DNA of 64,000 bases from an uncultured Bacilli bacterium (lineage in GTDB: Bacteria > Bacillota_I > Bacilli_A > RF39 > UBA660): contig CAKPHH010000004.1 in the NCBI GenBank assembly GCA_934157235.1, forward strand, positions 44,479 through 108,478, given 5' to 3'. The notes beneath the pieces are model-generated. The model ran no database searches and was not told the DNA's origin. It was given only the letters and a program-made list of their open reading frames with translations. Below, piece after piece: positions 8,347 through 17,337 of this stretch (position 1 is the first letter of the stretch; each line of letters starts with the position of its first letter). The position numbers were made by a program, and so were the translations under genes.

Positions 8347-10185
8347 GTGATAGGTTCAATTTTAGAAATTATTGATAACCGCGTTTTAGTTAAATTAAAC
8401 ATTGATATCAATAAGCAGCCTAACTTACTTGGGTTACATGTTGTCTTTGAAGATGGTAATAAAAGAATCGTTGCGGAAATAGTTAACATTTCACAAACAG
8501 AGATGAATGCTGTTATTGTAGGTGAATTAGTTGAAAAGTCTTTTATTCCAGGTGCAACTAAGAGACCTTCTTTTAAGTCATCAATTAGACTTGTTAGAAT
8601 GGATGAACTTGAATTAATTCTTGGTAGTCAGAATATTGTAGCTGGACAAACTAATTTTGGTACTAGTAATATTTATGATGGATATAGAATCAATGTTGAT
8701 TTAAATGACTTTTTCAGTAACCATTTTTCAGTACTTGGTAACTCTGGTTCTGGTAAGAGTTGTACAGTAGCATCTATTTTACAAAAATTAATGATTGGTA
8801 ATGGAAAAGTTCCTAAAAGTGCTAATTTCTTTTTCTTTGATGCCTTTGGTGAATATAATGCGGCTTTTTCAGGACTACATCAACTTAATCAAGAGTTTAA
8901 TTATAAATACTATACAACTAATACAAGATCAGCAACAGATGAAGTATTACGTATACCAGTATGGTTATTAGATGTTGACGATATAGCGTTATTACTTGAT
9001 GCGGATACTCCTTCACAATTGCCTATTATTGAAAAGACTTTAAACTTAGTTCCTATTTTAACAGGACAAAGTGATGCAGTTATTAGAAAGAAAAATGATA
9101 TTATAGCGAGAGCTTTACAAGATATATTATTATCAGGAGATGAATCAACTAAGATTAGAGACCAAGTAACGGCAGTACTTACTAAATTTAATACAGCAGA
9201 GTTAAACTTGGAGAGTCAAATTATTCAACCCGGTTATGTTAGAACTTTTAAACAATGTTTATTTGTTGATAAAACTGGTAAGATGCAAGAGATGGAACTT
9301 GTTGTAGAGTTTGTTAGAGGTTATATAATAGAAGCTGGAGAAGATGAAGTTGATGTTACTGATAGAAATCCTTTTTATTCATTAGCAGATCTAGAAATGG
9401 CAATGGACTTTGCTCTTATTAATGAAGGTATTTTAAAGAGTGGAAAAGTATTTGATTATGCTAATATTTTAAGTGTTAGATTACATAGTTTAGTTAATGG
9501 AGAATATAAAGAGTTTTTCTCTTATCCCAAATATATTACTAAAGAACAGTATATTGATAGTTTATTATTAAGTAATAATGGGTCTAAATGTCAGATAGTT
9601 AACTTTAACATTAACTATGTAGATGATAGAATGGCTAAAGTAATTACAAAGATTATTTCAAAGATGTTATTTGATTTAGCTAGTAATATTACACCTAGAG
9701 GTAGTAAAGCTTTTCATATTATTATTGAAGAAGCTCATAGATATGTTATTAAAGATAAAGATATTGATTTACTTGGATATAATATATTTGAACGTATTAC
9801 TAAAGAGGGTCGTAAGTATGGTATATTCTTAGGATTAATCACACAAAGACCTAGTGAACTTTCAGATACTTGTATTTCACAGTGTACAAACTTTGTTATT
9901 TTGAGAACATTACATCCAAAGGATTTGGAATATATAAAGAATATGGTACCTAATATTTCGATTGAAATAGTTCAGCAATTAAAGAATTTGAAACCAGGTA
10001 ACTGTATAGCGTTTGGTAATGCTTTTAAAGTACCAGTATCTATGTATATTGATTTACCTAATCCTAGACCAATGAGTAATAATGTTGACATTAATACAGT
10101 TTGGTATAAGGAAAGTACTTCTTTAACTAATAGTGTTGGAGGAGTAGCAGAAGTTAATTCTATTCCAAATAATGTTACAATTTAG
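8347..10185 (+). CDS. HerA/DUF87-type hexameric ATPase
   Basis: A 612-residue member of the FtsK/HerA ATPase superfamily. It has an N-terminal beta-barrel (HAS-barrel-like), Walker A GNSGSGKS near residue 135, Walker B IIIEEAHRY near 460, and the HerA-type region ERITKEGRKYG followed by LITQRPSELS. Relatives are DNA translocases that work with nucleases such as NurA in end resection, or in anti-phage systems. No nuclease partner is next to it, so the role is open. GTG 8347 has AGAGGGTG 6 nt upstream; GTG 8338 is inside that site. Confidence 0.87.
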   Translation: MIGSILEIIDNRVLVKLNIDINKQPNLLGLHVVFEDGNKRIVAEIVNISQTEMNAVIVGELVEKSFIPGATKRPSFKSSIRLVRMDELELILGSQNIVAGQTNFGTSNIYDGYRINVDLNDFFSNHFSVLGNSGSGKSCTVASILQKLMIGNGKVPKSANFFFFDAFGEYNAAFSGLHQLNQEFNYKYYTTNTRSATDEVLRIPVWLLDVDDIALLLDADTPSQLPIIEKTLNLVPILTGQSDAVIRKKNDIIARALQDILLSGDESTKIRDQVTAVLTKFNTAELNLESQIIQPGYVRTFKQCLFVDKTGKMQEMELVVEFVRGYIIEAGEDEVDVTDRNPFYSLADLEMAMDFALINEGILKSGKVFDYANILSVRLHSLVNGEYKEFFSYPKYITKEQYIDSLLLSNNGSKCQIVNFNINYVDDRMAKVITKIISKMLFDLASNITPRGSKAFHIIIEEAHRYVIKDKDIDLLGYNIFERITKEGRKYGIFLGLITQRPSELSDTCISQCTNFVILRTLHPKDLEYIKNMVPNISIEIVQQLKNLKPGNCIAFGNAFKVPVSMYIDLPNPRPMSNNVDINTVWYKESTSLTNSVGGVAEVNSIPNNVTI

Positions 10186-10196
10186 TTATTTAATAC

Positions 10197-10225
10197 TTTA
10201 AATTGTTATAAATATGTGATAAAAT
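10197..10225 (+). promoter_or_regulatory. probable sepF promoter
   Basis: TTTAAA (10197-10202), a 17-bp spacer and TAAAAT (10220-10225) preceded by TGA as extended -10. Confidence 0.5.
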
Positions 10226-10265
10226 TATTTATAGTAATTAATTTAGATAATATGGAGGATATGGT

Positions 10266-10715
10266 ATGGCATTTAATAAGTTTATTGATAAATTAGTTGG
10301 TGGAGAGTCAGAAGAAGCCGTAGAAGATACAACTGAAGAAAGTTTTTATAAAACATCTAGAGAAGCATATCATGTAGAAAATGGTATGGCTGGTAGTAAG
10401 ATGATGTTACTAGAACCTAGAGCATACTCTGAAAGTCAACAAATAGCAGATTATTTAAAGAATAGAAGCGCTGTTGTTGTTAATTTGAAGAGAGTTACGC
10501 CAGATCAAGCAAAGCGTATAGTTGATTTTTTATCAGGTACAATTTATGCAATAGGTGGAGATTTACAAAAGCTAGGTGGGGGAATATTTTTATGTACACC
10601 TAATAATGTAAATGTAGAAGGTAAAATTAGTGATGAAGTTAGTAGTAAGAGTACTAGCAGTAAAAGTAGTAAAAAAGAAGAAAAGTCAGAAAATGATGAG
10701 GATGATTTTTTCTAA
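10266..10715 (+). CDS. sepF: cell division protein SepF
   Basis: Binds the FtsZ C-terminus and helps tether and bundle it at the division site. The DUF552 core is clear: VVVNLKRVTPDQAKRIVDFL then GGDLQKLGGGIFLCTP. The N-terminus is shorter and acidic, and a Ser/Lys-rich acidic tail ends the 149-residue protein. AGGAGGAT-like TGGAGGAT precedes ATG 10266. It is followed by divIVA and, further on, ileS, the same order as the Bacillota division cluster, but the usual ylmG and ylmH are missing between them. Confidence 0.93.
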   Translation: MAFNKFIDKLVGGESEEAVEDTTEESFYKTSREAYHVENGMAGSKMMLLEPRAYSESQQIADYLKNRSAVVVNLKRVTPDQAKRIVDFLSGTIYAIGGDLQKLGGGIFLCTPNNVNVEGKISDEVSSKSTSSKSSKKEEKSENDEDDFF

Positions 10716-10743
10716 GAGTTTGATTTAATATAGGGTGATCATT

Positions 10744-11181
10744 TTGGAAAAGTTTAGTTATGCGACAAATGGTTATAATTGTGAAGAAGTAAATCAATTT
10801 ATTAGTGATGTTATAGTTCAAACTGAGAATATTGTTGCGAGGTGTAAGGAACAAAGAAGAGAGATTGAAGAGTTGAAAAAAGAATTAGAACATTATAAAG
10901 AATTGGAAAATACTTTGAAGATGGCAATATTAAGAGCTGAGGAGACTGGCGATAATATTAAAAGAATGGCTAGAAATGAAGCTGAAATGATCATTAATGA
11001 TGCAAAGGGTAATGCAAGTAGAATAGTTAATGAATCATTACTTAGAGCAGAAAAAATAGAAAATAGAGCAGATCTTTTAGAAAGAAATATGAAAATATTT
11101 AAACGTAAGTTAAAAGTTATTATGGAACAGCAAATGGCTGTTGTTGAAGAAATAGAAGTGTTAGAACTAGATCCAAAGTAG
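10744..11181 (+). CDS. divIVA: DivIVA-family septum/pole-site protein
   Basis: A 145-residue coiled-coil protein. The N-terminal membrane-curvature-binding domain matches DivIVA (KFSYATNGYNCEEVNQFI), followed by a long heptad-rich helix. It recruits division and wall-growth proteins to the septum. TTG 10744 is chosen because AGGGTGA (10732-10738) lies 5 nt upstream; GTG 10735 overlaps that site. It follows sepF by 28 nt and is probably co-transcribed with it. Confidence 0.85.
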   Translation: MEKFSYATNGYNCEEVNQFISDVIVQTENIVARCKEQRREIEELKKELEHYKELENTLKMAILRAEETGDNIKRMARNEAEMIINDAKGNASRIVNESLLRAEKIENRADLLERNMKIFKRKLKVIMEQQMAVVEEIEVLELDPK

Positions 11182-11223
11182 GATTTAGTTTTTTTATGTT
11201 ATTGGTAGAGTTGTTATAATTAA

Positions 11224-11252
11224 TTGTTTTTTCTTGGCCTTTGTGTTATAAT
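11224..11252 (+). promoter_or_regulatory. sigma-A promoter
   Basis: TTGTTT (11224-11229), a 17-bp spacer and extended -10 TGTTATAAT ending at 11252, upstream of the kinase-like gene. Confidence 0.75.
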
Positions 11253-11279
11253 ATGAAAGCACATTGAGGGGGAAAGGTT

Positions 11280-12143
11280 ATGAATAAAAGAGTTATTACT
11301 GGAGAGTTAATAAAAAAATCAATGGTTTTATCGGATAAAGGAATTTCTGCTGTATATAGATTAAGAGATGGAAGTATTTTAAAGGTATTTTCTCCAGAAT
11401 ATTTACATGCTATGAAATTAATTGGAGTTGACTTTGAAAAAAAGATTTTAGATGCGAAGAGAATTCCTAATGCGAAAGAAATTTTAATTCCAACAGCTGC
11501 TGCTTATATGAAAGATCATTTTTTAGGATATACAATGCCTCAAGCAAAGGGAATTAATTATAATAAGTTTGATGATAGATTGAGTTTAGAAGAGAGAATG
11601 GACTTAGAAGGGTATGCAAAGAGACATCATAGTATTGAGAGTGTCTTAGTGAGAGCAAAAGATGTTGTATTTCCGGATTTAGGTACTTGTGATAATATCT
11701 TTTTTGACGAAAAATTAAATCCACAATTTATTGATTACGATGGATTACAAGTAGGTAAATATCAGTCTCATGTAATGTCTTTAGCTTTAGGAAGACAAGA
11801 ACAATATTATACGCCTAAGTATTGGGATGGAACTTTATTTAATAAGAATTTAGATAAGAGAAGTTCAATATTTTTATATTTTGTGTCAGCTTTTAATGTT
11901 AATTTAGCAACTGTAGGTAGAGTTAATCCTTATACAGGGGAAAAAGTTACTGTTGATACTATTTTTGAGGCAATTAATTTAGATGATCAAGATGTTTGTC
12001 ATAAAGTTTGGAAATTATTTCAAGAAAATGAAGAAAATGAATTCTTAAGAGATGATGTTTTTAGAATTGCTGAAAAGTATGATATGAGAGTAGTTGCGAG
12101 AAGAAGCGATGGACTTTGCGTAAAGAAACTTATCAAAAAATAG
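11280..12143 (+). CDS. protein kinase-like fold protein, degenerate
   Basis: 287 residues. The N-terminus looks like a kinase N-lobe: GISAVYRLRDGSILKVF gives a glycine/valine strand pair and a Lys on beta-3. FPDLGTCDNIFF followed by FIDYDG stands where HxDxxxxN and DFG occur in kinases, but the spacing is one residue longer and the His is absent. It could be an atypical or inactive kinase; no substrate is evident. A strong ribosome site (GAGGGGGAAAGG) precedes ATG 11280. It stands alone between divIVA and the T-box. Confidence 0.7.
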   Translation: MNKRVITGELIKKSMVLSDKGISAVYRLRDGSILKVFSPEYLHAMKLIGVDFEKKILDAKRIPNAKEILIPTAAAYMKDHFLGYTMPQAKGINYNKFDDRLSLEERMDLEGYAKRHHSIESVLVRAKDVVFPDLGTCDNIFFDEKLNPQFIDYDGLQVGKYQSHVMSLALGRQEQYYTPKYWDGTLFNKNLDKRSSIFLYFVSAFNVNLATVGRVNPYTGEKVTVDTIFEAINLDDQDVCHKVWKLFQENEENEFLRDDVFRIAEKYDMRVVARRSDGLCVKKLIKK

Positions 12144-12146
12144 GTC

Positions 12147-12175
12147 TTGTAAAAAGTTAAAGATTATGCTATATT
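12147..12175 (+). promoter_or_regulatory. promoter of the T-box transcript
   Basis: TTGTAA (12147-12152), a 17-bp spacer and extended -10 TGCTATATT ending at 12175; a start near 12182 fits the beginning of the T-box stem I. Confidence 0.8.
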
Positions 12176-12181
12176 AGGTTG

Positions 12182-12405
12182 GAAAGCAAGTGCGAAAGAC
12201 GTAATATTAATGGATATTTAGAGAGCTCATGGTTAGGTGGAAATGAGTTTGAAGTTAATATTAAGATCACTTTCAAGTTGTGATTTATGGATAAGATAAA
12301 TACGGTGACGCGTTATAGTAGATAAGATAAGTTTTTTTATTTTAAACTTATAAATTAAGGTGGTACCACGACTAATTCGTCCTTATGGATGAGTTGGTCG
12401 TTTTT
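12182..12405 (+). promoter_or_regulatory. T-box riboswitch, isoleucine specifier (ATC), with terminator
   Basis: Stem I features AGAGAGC...GGTGGAAATGAG are present. The specifier loop GAAGTTAATATTAAGATCAC contains codon ATC at 12266-12268. The T-box sequence AAGGTGGTACCACGA (12358-12372) precedes a 15-bp terminator stem (12368-12382 with 12387-12401, three G-U pairs, TTAT loop) and a T run. Uncharged tRNA-Ile would stabilise the antiterminator and permit readthrough towards ileS, which starts 580 nt further on, beyond a dead gene. Confidence 0.93.
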
Positions 12406-12431
12406 ATTTATTTTGAAGGGATGTGGTTTAG

Positions 12432-12973
12432 ATAATTATTAATATTATTTTATTAGTGTTTGGATTTGTAATACTAATAAAAGGTGCCGATATATTTGTA
12501 GATGGTGTTAGTAATGTAGCCAGAAACTTTAAAGTATCTAAGATGTTAATTGGACTTACAATAGTAGCATTTGAACAAGTGCACTAGAATTTACCGTGCT
12601 TGGTTTAGTTATGATTATAATAGGAAGTAACTTTGTAGTTGATTCAGCAAGTTCCTTAGCAAAAGAAATTGGGATAAGTTTACCAGAGTTAGTTACTTCA
12701 GTTATGGCTACTAAGAAAGGTGAATATGATATAGCAATAGGCAATGTAGTAGGTAGTAATATATTTAATATAGGAATAGTTATAGGATTACCTGTTGCGA
12801 TACTTGGAGAAATTAGTAAGATTGCATTTAGTTATATTGATTTAATAGTAATGATTGGTACGGCTTTATTACTATTTATATTTTCAAGAAATGATTATAA
12901 GATTAAGAAAAGAGAAGGAATAGCATTTTTAATAATATTTGTAATTTATTATAGTTATGTTATTTTAGGATAG
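12432..12973 (+). pseudogene. decayed CaCA-family Na+/Ca2+ exchanger (YrbG-like)
   Basis: Two frames together encode exchanger pieces. The first (12432 to about 12570) reads FVILIKGADIFVDGVSNVA and IGLTIVAF, then one G is missing in the GTSA motif and the frame runs into TAG. The second (GTG 12596 to 12973) gives GSNFVVDSASSLAKEIGIS, LPELVTSVMA and GNVVGSNIFNIG. The second alpha-repeat core is missing between GIS and LPE, and most of the first half's helices are missing. No usable start codon precedes the first part. The family normally has about 310-320 residues and ten helices, so this is non-functional. Confidence 0.85.
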
Positions 12974-12984
12974 GAGGAATATTT

Positions 12985-15900
12985 ATGAAGTTTAAAAAGT
13001 TAGAACAAGGATCTATCAATTCTATTGAGACTAAAATCTCAGAAGAATGGGAAAAGATGGATATATTAGAAAAAACTATTAAAAATCGTAAGGGTCATGA
13101 AAACTTTGTTTTCTATGATGGACCAGCCACAGCTAATGGTATGCCTGGAATTCATCATATGATGGCTAAATTATTAAAAGATACAATTTGTAAATATAAG
13201 ACAATGCAAGGATATCGTGTTGTTAGAAAAGTAGGTTGGGATACTCATGGATTACCAGTAGAAGTTCAAGTAGAAAAAGAATTAGGATTCCATGATAAGA
13301 GTGATATTGAAAAATATGGTATCAAAGAATTTAACCAAAAATGTAGAGAGAGTGTTTGGACTAATGAAAAGGCTTTTTCTAAATTCACTAGAGAAATGGG
13401 ACAATTCATTGATTTAAAACATCCTTATGTTACATATGATAATAATTATATTGAGACTGAGTGGTGGATTTTAAAGAAGATATTTGATGAAGGTTATATC
13501 TATGATGGATTAAAGATTGTGCCTTGGTGTCCTAGATGTGGAACTGGACTTGCGACACATGAAGTTGCACAAGGATATAAAGAAATTACAGTTAATTCAG
13601 TATATGTACCTTTTAAAGTAAAGAGTCAAGAGAATACTTATTTCTTAGTTTGGACTACAACACCTTGGACTTTAATGGCTAATGTTGCTTTATGTGTTAA
13701 TCCTAATGAGACTTATGTTAAATGTTTATCTAAAGGATATAATTTTATTCTTGCTAAACCTTTAGCAGATAAAGTATTAGGAGAAGGATATGAAGTAGTT
13801 GAAGAATATAAAGGTAGTGATTTAGAGTATTTAGAGTATGAACAATTATTACCATTCTTAAAAGTAGATAAAAAAGCTTTCTTTGTTACATGTGATACTT
13901 ATGTAACTATGGAAGATGGTACTGGTATTGTACATATAGCTCCAGCATTTGGACAAGATGACTACGAAATAGGATTAAGATATGAATTACCATTATTAAA
14001 TCCAGTAGGAGAAGATGGTTGTTATACAGAAGGACCTTGGAAGGGTAGATTAGTTGTTGATTCAGAACTAGAACTTGAAATTATTAAGTATCTAGCAAGT
14101 GAAGATAAATTATTCAAAAAACAAAAGATGTTACATAATTATCCACATTGTTGGAGATGTAAAACTCCTTTAGTTTATTATTCAAAACCATCATTATATA
14201 TTAAGACAACAGCTAAGAAACAAGAAATTATTGCTGAAAATAAAAAAGTTCATTGGCATCCAGAATTTGTTGGTGAAAAGAGATTTGGTAACTGGCTAGA
14301 AGATATGAACGATTGGGCTATTTCTCGTAATAGATATTGGGGTACACCAATTCCTTTATGGAGATGTAGTTGTGGTCATGATATTATGATTGGTTCTAGA
14401 AAAGAACTAAGAGAAAAAGCAATTGAAGAAGTAGGAGAAGATATAGAATTACATAGACCATATGTAGATGATATTCATATTAAATGTCCTAAGTGTGGAA
14501 AGACTATGAATCGTGTTAAAGATGTTATCGATTGTTGGTTTGATTCAGGAGCAATGCCTTTTGCACAATATCATTATCCATTTGAAAATAAAAAGTTATG
14601 GGGAGAACAATTCCCAGCAGACTTCATTAGTGAAGGAATTGATCAGACTAGAGGGTGGTTCTATTCATTACTAGTAGTTTCAGTATTTGTTAAGGGAGTT
14701 ACTCCTTATAAAAATGTATTAGTAAACGATTTATTATTAGATAAATATGGACAAAAGATGCATAAGTCTAAAGGTAATGCAATTAGTCCATTTGAAACTA
14801 TGGAGAAAAATGGCGCAGATACAGTTAGATTTTATATGTTATATGCTTCTCCAGTATGGACACCATTAAAGTTTGATGAAGATGGTTTAAAAGAAGTTTA
14901 TTCAAAATATATTTCCACATTAAAAAATGCATACTCATTCTTTGAAATGTATGCTAATGCAGATAATATTGATCCAAGAGAGTATGATATTCCAGTTAAA
15001 GATAGAGAGCTAATGGATAAATGGTTACTTTCTAAACTTAATAATTTAATTAAGAAAGTAAATGAAGCATATCAAGAATATGACTTAAATAAAGCTGCTA
15101 AAGCAATTGTTCCATTCTTAAATGATGATTTATCTAACTGGTATATTAGAGGAAATCGTAGACGTTTCTGGGATAGTGAGTTGACAGAGTCTAAGAAGAG
15201 TGTATATTTAACTACATATGAAGTATTACTTGCATTATGTAAATTATGTGCACCAATGACTCCATTCATTACAGAAGAAATTTATCAAAAATTAACTGGT
15301 AAAAAGTCAGTACATTTAGAGGATTTCCCAGTAGAAAATACAGATTTAATTAATAGTACACTTGAAGAGAGAATGGACTTAGTAAGAGATATTTGTTCAT
15401 TAGGTAGATTTGCTAGAGAAGAAGTTAATATAAAAGTACGTCAACCAATTAAGAGTTTGATCTTACCAAAGAGTGATCAAATGATTATAGGAGATTTATT
15501 ACCAGTAATTCAAGAAGAGTTAAATGTAAAAGAAGTAGTATTTAAAGAAGATATGACTGATTACTTAGAGTATATAGTTAAACCTAACTTTAAAGTACTT
15601 GGTAAAACATTAGGACCAAAAGTAAAAGAATTACAAGAAATACTTGGTAAACTTACAAGTAAAGAAATTTCTGAAATTAATGAAAATGGTCTTACTGTTA
15701 AATTAGACGGAGAAGACTTTAATATTACTAGTGATATGGTATTAATTTCATTAAAACAAAAAGAAGGATATACTTCTAGTAGTAATAGTCGTACATGTAT
15801 TGTACTTGATACTGAACTTACTAAAGAATTAATCTTAGAAGGACTTGCTCGTGAATTTGTACGTAAAGTACAAAGTTTAAGAAAAGAAGCAGATTTTGTA

Positions 15901-16080
15901 ATTACAGATCATATTAAAGTATATTATAATGGTACAGAAGCTGTTGATGAGATGCTTAATATGTATAAAGACTATGTAATGGGTGAAGTACTAGGAGATG
16001 ACTTAATCAAAGATGTTAGTTTAACTGAAATGGTTGAATTAAATGATGAGAAGGTTGCAATAAAGGTAGAAAGAGTTTAA
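12985..16080 (+). CDS. ileS: isoleucyl-tRNA synthetase, long eukaryote-like type
   Basis: Class I synthetase, 1031 residues. It has the HIGH-like GIHH near residue 56, a CP1 editing domain, GWDTHGLPVE, WFDSG, and KMHKSKGN near 591 in place of KMSKS. The length and the motif style (DHGLPVE-like, PWCPRCGT) suggest the IleS2 class, which in some bacteria confers mupirocin tolerance; that is an inference. A full GGAGGA ribosome site precedes ATG 12985. Expression probably depends on the Ile T-box at 12182-12405. Confidence 0.96.
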   Translation: MKFKKLEQGSINSIETKISEEWEKMDILEKTIKNRKGHENFVFYDGPATANGMPGIHHMMAKLLKDTICKYKTMQGYRVVRKVGWDTHGLPVEVQVEKELGFHDKSDIEKYGIKEFNQKCRESVWTNEKAFSKFTREMGQFIDLKHPYVTYDNNYIETEWWILKKIFDEGYIYDGLKIVPWCPRCGTGLATHEVAQGYKEITVNSVYVPFKVKSQENTYFLVWTTTPWTLMANVALCVNPNETYVKCLSKGYNFILAKPLADKVLGEGYEVVEEYKGSDLEYLEYEQLLPFLKVDKKAFFVTCDTYVTMEDGTGIVHIAPAFGQDDYEIGLRYELPLLNPVGEDGCYTEGPWKGRLVVDSELELEIIKYLASEDKLFKKQKMLHNYPHCWRCKTPLVYYSKPSLYIKTTAKKQEIIAENKKVHWHPEFVGEKRFGNWLEDMNDWAISRNRYWGTPIPLWRCSCGHDIMIGSRKELREKAIEEVGEDIELHRPYVDDIHIKCPKCGKTMNRVKDVIDCWFDSGAMPFAQYHYPFENKKLWGEQFPADFISEGIDQTRGWFYSLLVVSVFVKGVTPYKNVLVNDLLLDKYGQKMHKSKGNAISPFETMEKNGADTVRFYMLYASPVWTPLKFDEDGLKEVYSKYISTLKNAYSFFEMYANADNIDPREYDIPVKDRELMDKWLLSKLNNLIKKVNEAYQEYDLNKAAKAIVPFLNDDLSNWYIRGNRRRFWDSELTESKKSVYLTTYEVLLALCKLCAPMTPFITEEIYQKLTGKKSVHLEDFPVENTDLINSTLEERMDLVRDICSLGRFAREEVNIKVRQPIKSLILPKSDQMIIGDLLPVIQEELNVKEVVFKEDMTDYLEYIVKPNFKVLGKTLGPKVKELQEILGKLTSKEISEINENGLTVKLDGEDFNITSDMVLISLKQKEGYTSSSNSRTCIVLDTELTKELILEGLAREFVRKVQSLRKEADFVITDHIKVYYNGTEAVDEMLNMYKDYVMGEVLGDDLIKDVSLTEMVELNDEKVAIKVERV

Positions 16081-16095
16081 CATTAAACTCTTTTT
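16071..16095 (+). terminator. Rho-independent terminator overlapping the ileS stop
   Basis: AAGAGTTTAA pairs with TTAAACTCTT followed by T residues; the TAA stop is inside the stem. Confidence 0.8.
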
Positions 16096-16097
16096 CC

Positions 16098-16126
16098 TTG
16101 TCTCTTAATTTTAATTATAGTAAAAT
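16098..16126 (+). promoter_or_regulatory. sigma-A promoter
   Basis: TTGTCT (16098-16103), a 17-bp spacer, TAAAAT (16121-16126). Confidence 0.65.
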
Positions 16127-16149
16127 TAGTATGAGAAAGGGTGTTGTTT

Positions 16150-16572
16150 ATGAAGAATGAAGAGTTTATAGAATTACGTAATAAGTTTTTATTAGGAGTT
16201 TTAGTAGCTTTAATTGTAACAGTTCCTTTTTTGTTATTTTTTGTAAATAGATATGTGGCAAATAAGTCTAAGGTTATTGATGCTTATAATGCGAAGAAAA
16301 CTTTTACAGTTTTAGTTTATAAGTCTAGTGATTGTAGTAAGTGTAGTATGATTAGAGAGAAGCTAGATGATGAAGATATTTATTATTTGGAGTATGATTT
16401 AGATAAAGAAAATACTAAAGATACAGCGTATAGTAGGTTTGGTTTTAGTGAAAGTAAGTTAAAAGTACCGGCACTTATATATGTAAAAGATGGGGTATCG
16501 GTTGTTAGTTCTTTAGATATTAAAGATAGTAAAGCAGTTGAAGAGTTTATTAAATATAGTAAGGCTTTCTAG
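16150..16572 (+). CDS. membrane-anchored thioredoxin-like protein
   Basis: 140 residues: one N-terminal membrane helix (FLLGVLVALIVTVPFLLFFV), then a small thioredoxin-like domain with CxxC in DCSKCSM and the cis-Pro region KVPALIYVKDG. It probably performs thiol exchange outside the membrane, or it is a non-catalytic relative. ATG 16150 follows AAAGGG; GTG 16141 is adjacent to that site and less likely. It lies 12 nt before the SDR gene, so it is probably co-transcribed. Confidence 0.8.
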   Translation: MKNEEFIELRNKFLLGVLVALIVTVPFLLFFVNRYVANKSKVIDAYNAKKTFTVLVYKSSDCSKCSMIREKLDDEDIYYLEYDLDKENTKDTAYSRFGFSESKLKVPALIYVKDGVSVVSSLDIKDSKAVEEFIKYSKAF

Positions 16573-16584
16573 GAGTGTGGTAAG

Positions 16585-17328
16585 ATGAGTAAAGGTGTAG
16601 CTTTAGTTACTGGTAGTAATAGAGGAATTGGAAGAAGTACGATAGAAGAGTTTGCGAAAGCAGGACTAGATGTTATTATTAATTATTGTCATCATGAAGA
16701 TGAGGCCAGGGAATTAGCGAAGTATATTAAAGATAATTATGATGTGGAAGTAATGGTTATTAAATGTGATGTATCAAAGGAAGAAGAAGTAGAAGAAATG
16801 GTTAATAGTGTAGTTGACCATTTTGGTAGAATTGATGTTTTAGTTAATAATGCAAGTGTATGTAGAGATAGTTTACTTTTAGATAAATCAGTTAGGGAGT
16901 TTAAAAGAATATTAGATGTTAATTTGATTGGAACTTATTTATGTAGTAAGTATGTAGGTAGAGTTATGCTTGATAATAAGAAAGGGAAGATTATTAATAT
17001 TTCATCTACTAATGCGATAGATACATATTATCCAGAAAGTTGTGATTATGATGCTTCTAAAGCAGGAGTTATTTCTTTGACACATAATCTAGCAAGAGAA
17101 TTTGCACCTTTTATTAATGTTAATTGTGTTTGTCCAGGATGGGTAAAGACAGATATGAATAAAGATTTATCATTTGAACAAGTTAGTGAAGAGAAGAAGA
17201 AAATATTATTAGGAAGATTTGCGGAAGCAGAAGAGATTGCGAAAGTAGTTTTATTTTTAGCTAGTTCAAGGGCTAATTATATAAATGATTCTATAATTAG
17301 AGTAGATGGGGGAAAATATAATAATTAG
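16585..17328 (+). CDS. short-chain dehydrogenase/reductase, FabG-like
   Basis: 247 residues with NAD(P)-binding TGSNRGIG at the N-terminus, VNNAS, the catalytic Ser in NISS, YDASK (Tyr and Lys) and a C-terminal VDGG. This is the 3-oxoacyl-ACP reductase style of SDR, but there is no fatty-acid synthesis cluster around it, so the substrate is uncertain. It is in an operon with the thioredoxin-like gene upstream and the PLP enzyme 9 nt downstream. Confidence 0.9.
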   Translation: MSKGVALVTGSNRGIGRSTIEEFAKAGLDVIINYCHHEDEARELAKYIKDNYDVEVMVIKCDVSKEEEVEEMVNSVVDHFGRIDVLVNNASVCRDSLLLDKSVREFKRILDVNLIGTYLCSKYVGRVMLDNKKGKIINISSTNAIDTYYPESCDYDASKAGVISLTHNLAREFAPFINVNCVCPGWVKTDMNKDLSFEQVSEEKKKILLGRFAEAEEIAKVVLFLASSRANYINDSIIRVDGGKYNN

Positions 17329-17337
17329 GAGGACTTT

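Noticed and set aside
8338..10185. HerA-like ATPase as part of an anti-phage defence system
   Set aside because: No NurA, Sir2, DUF4297 or other partner gene lies beside it; housekeeping neighbours on both sides.
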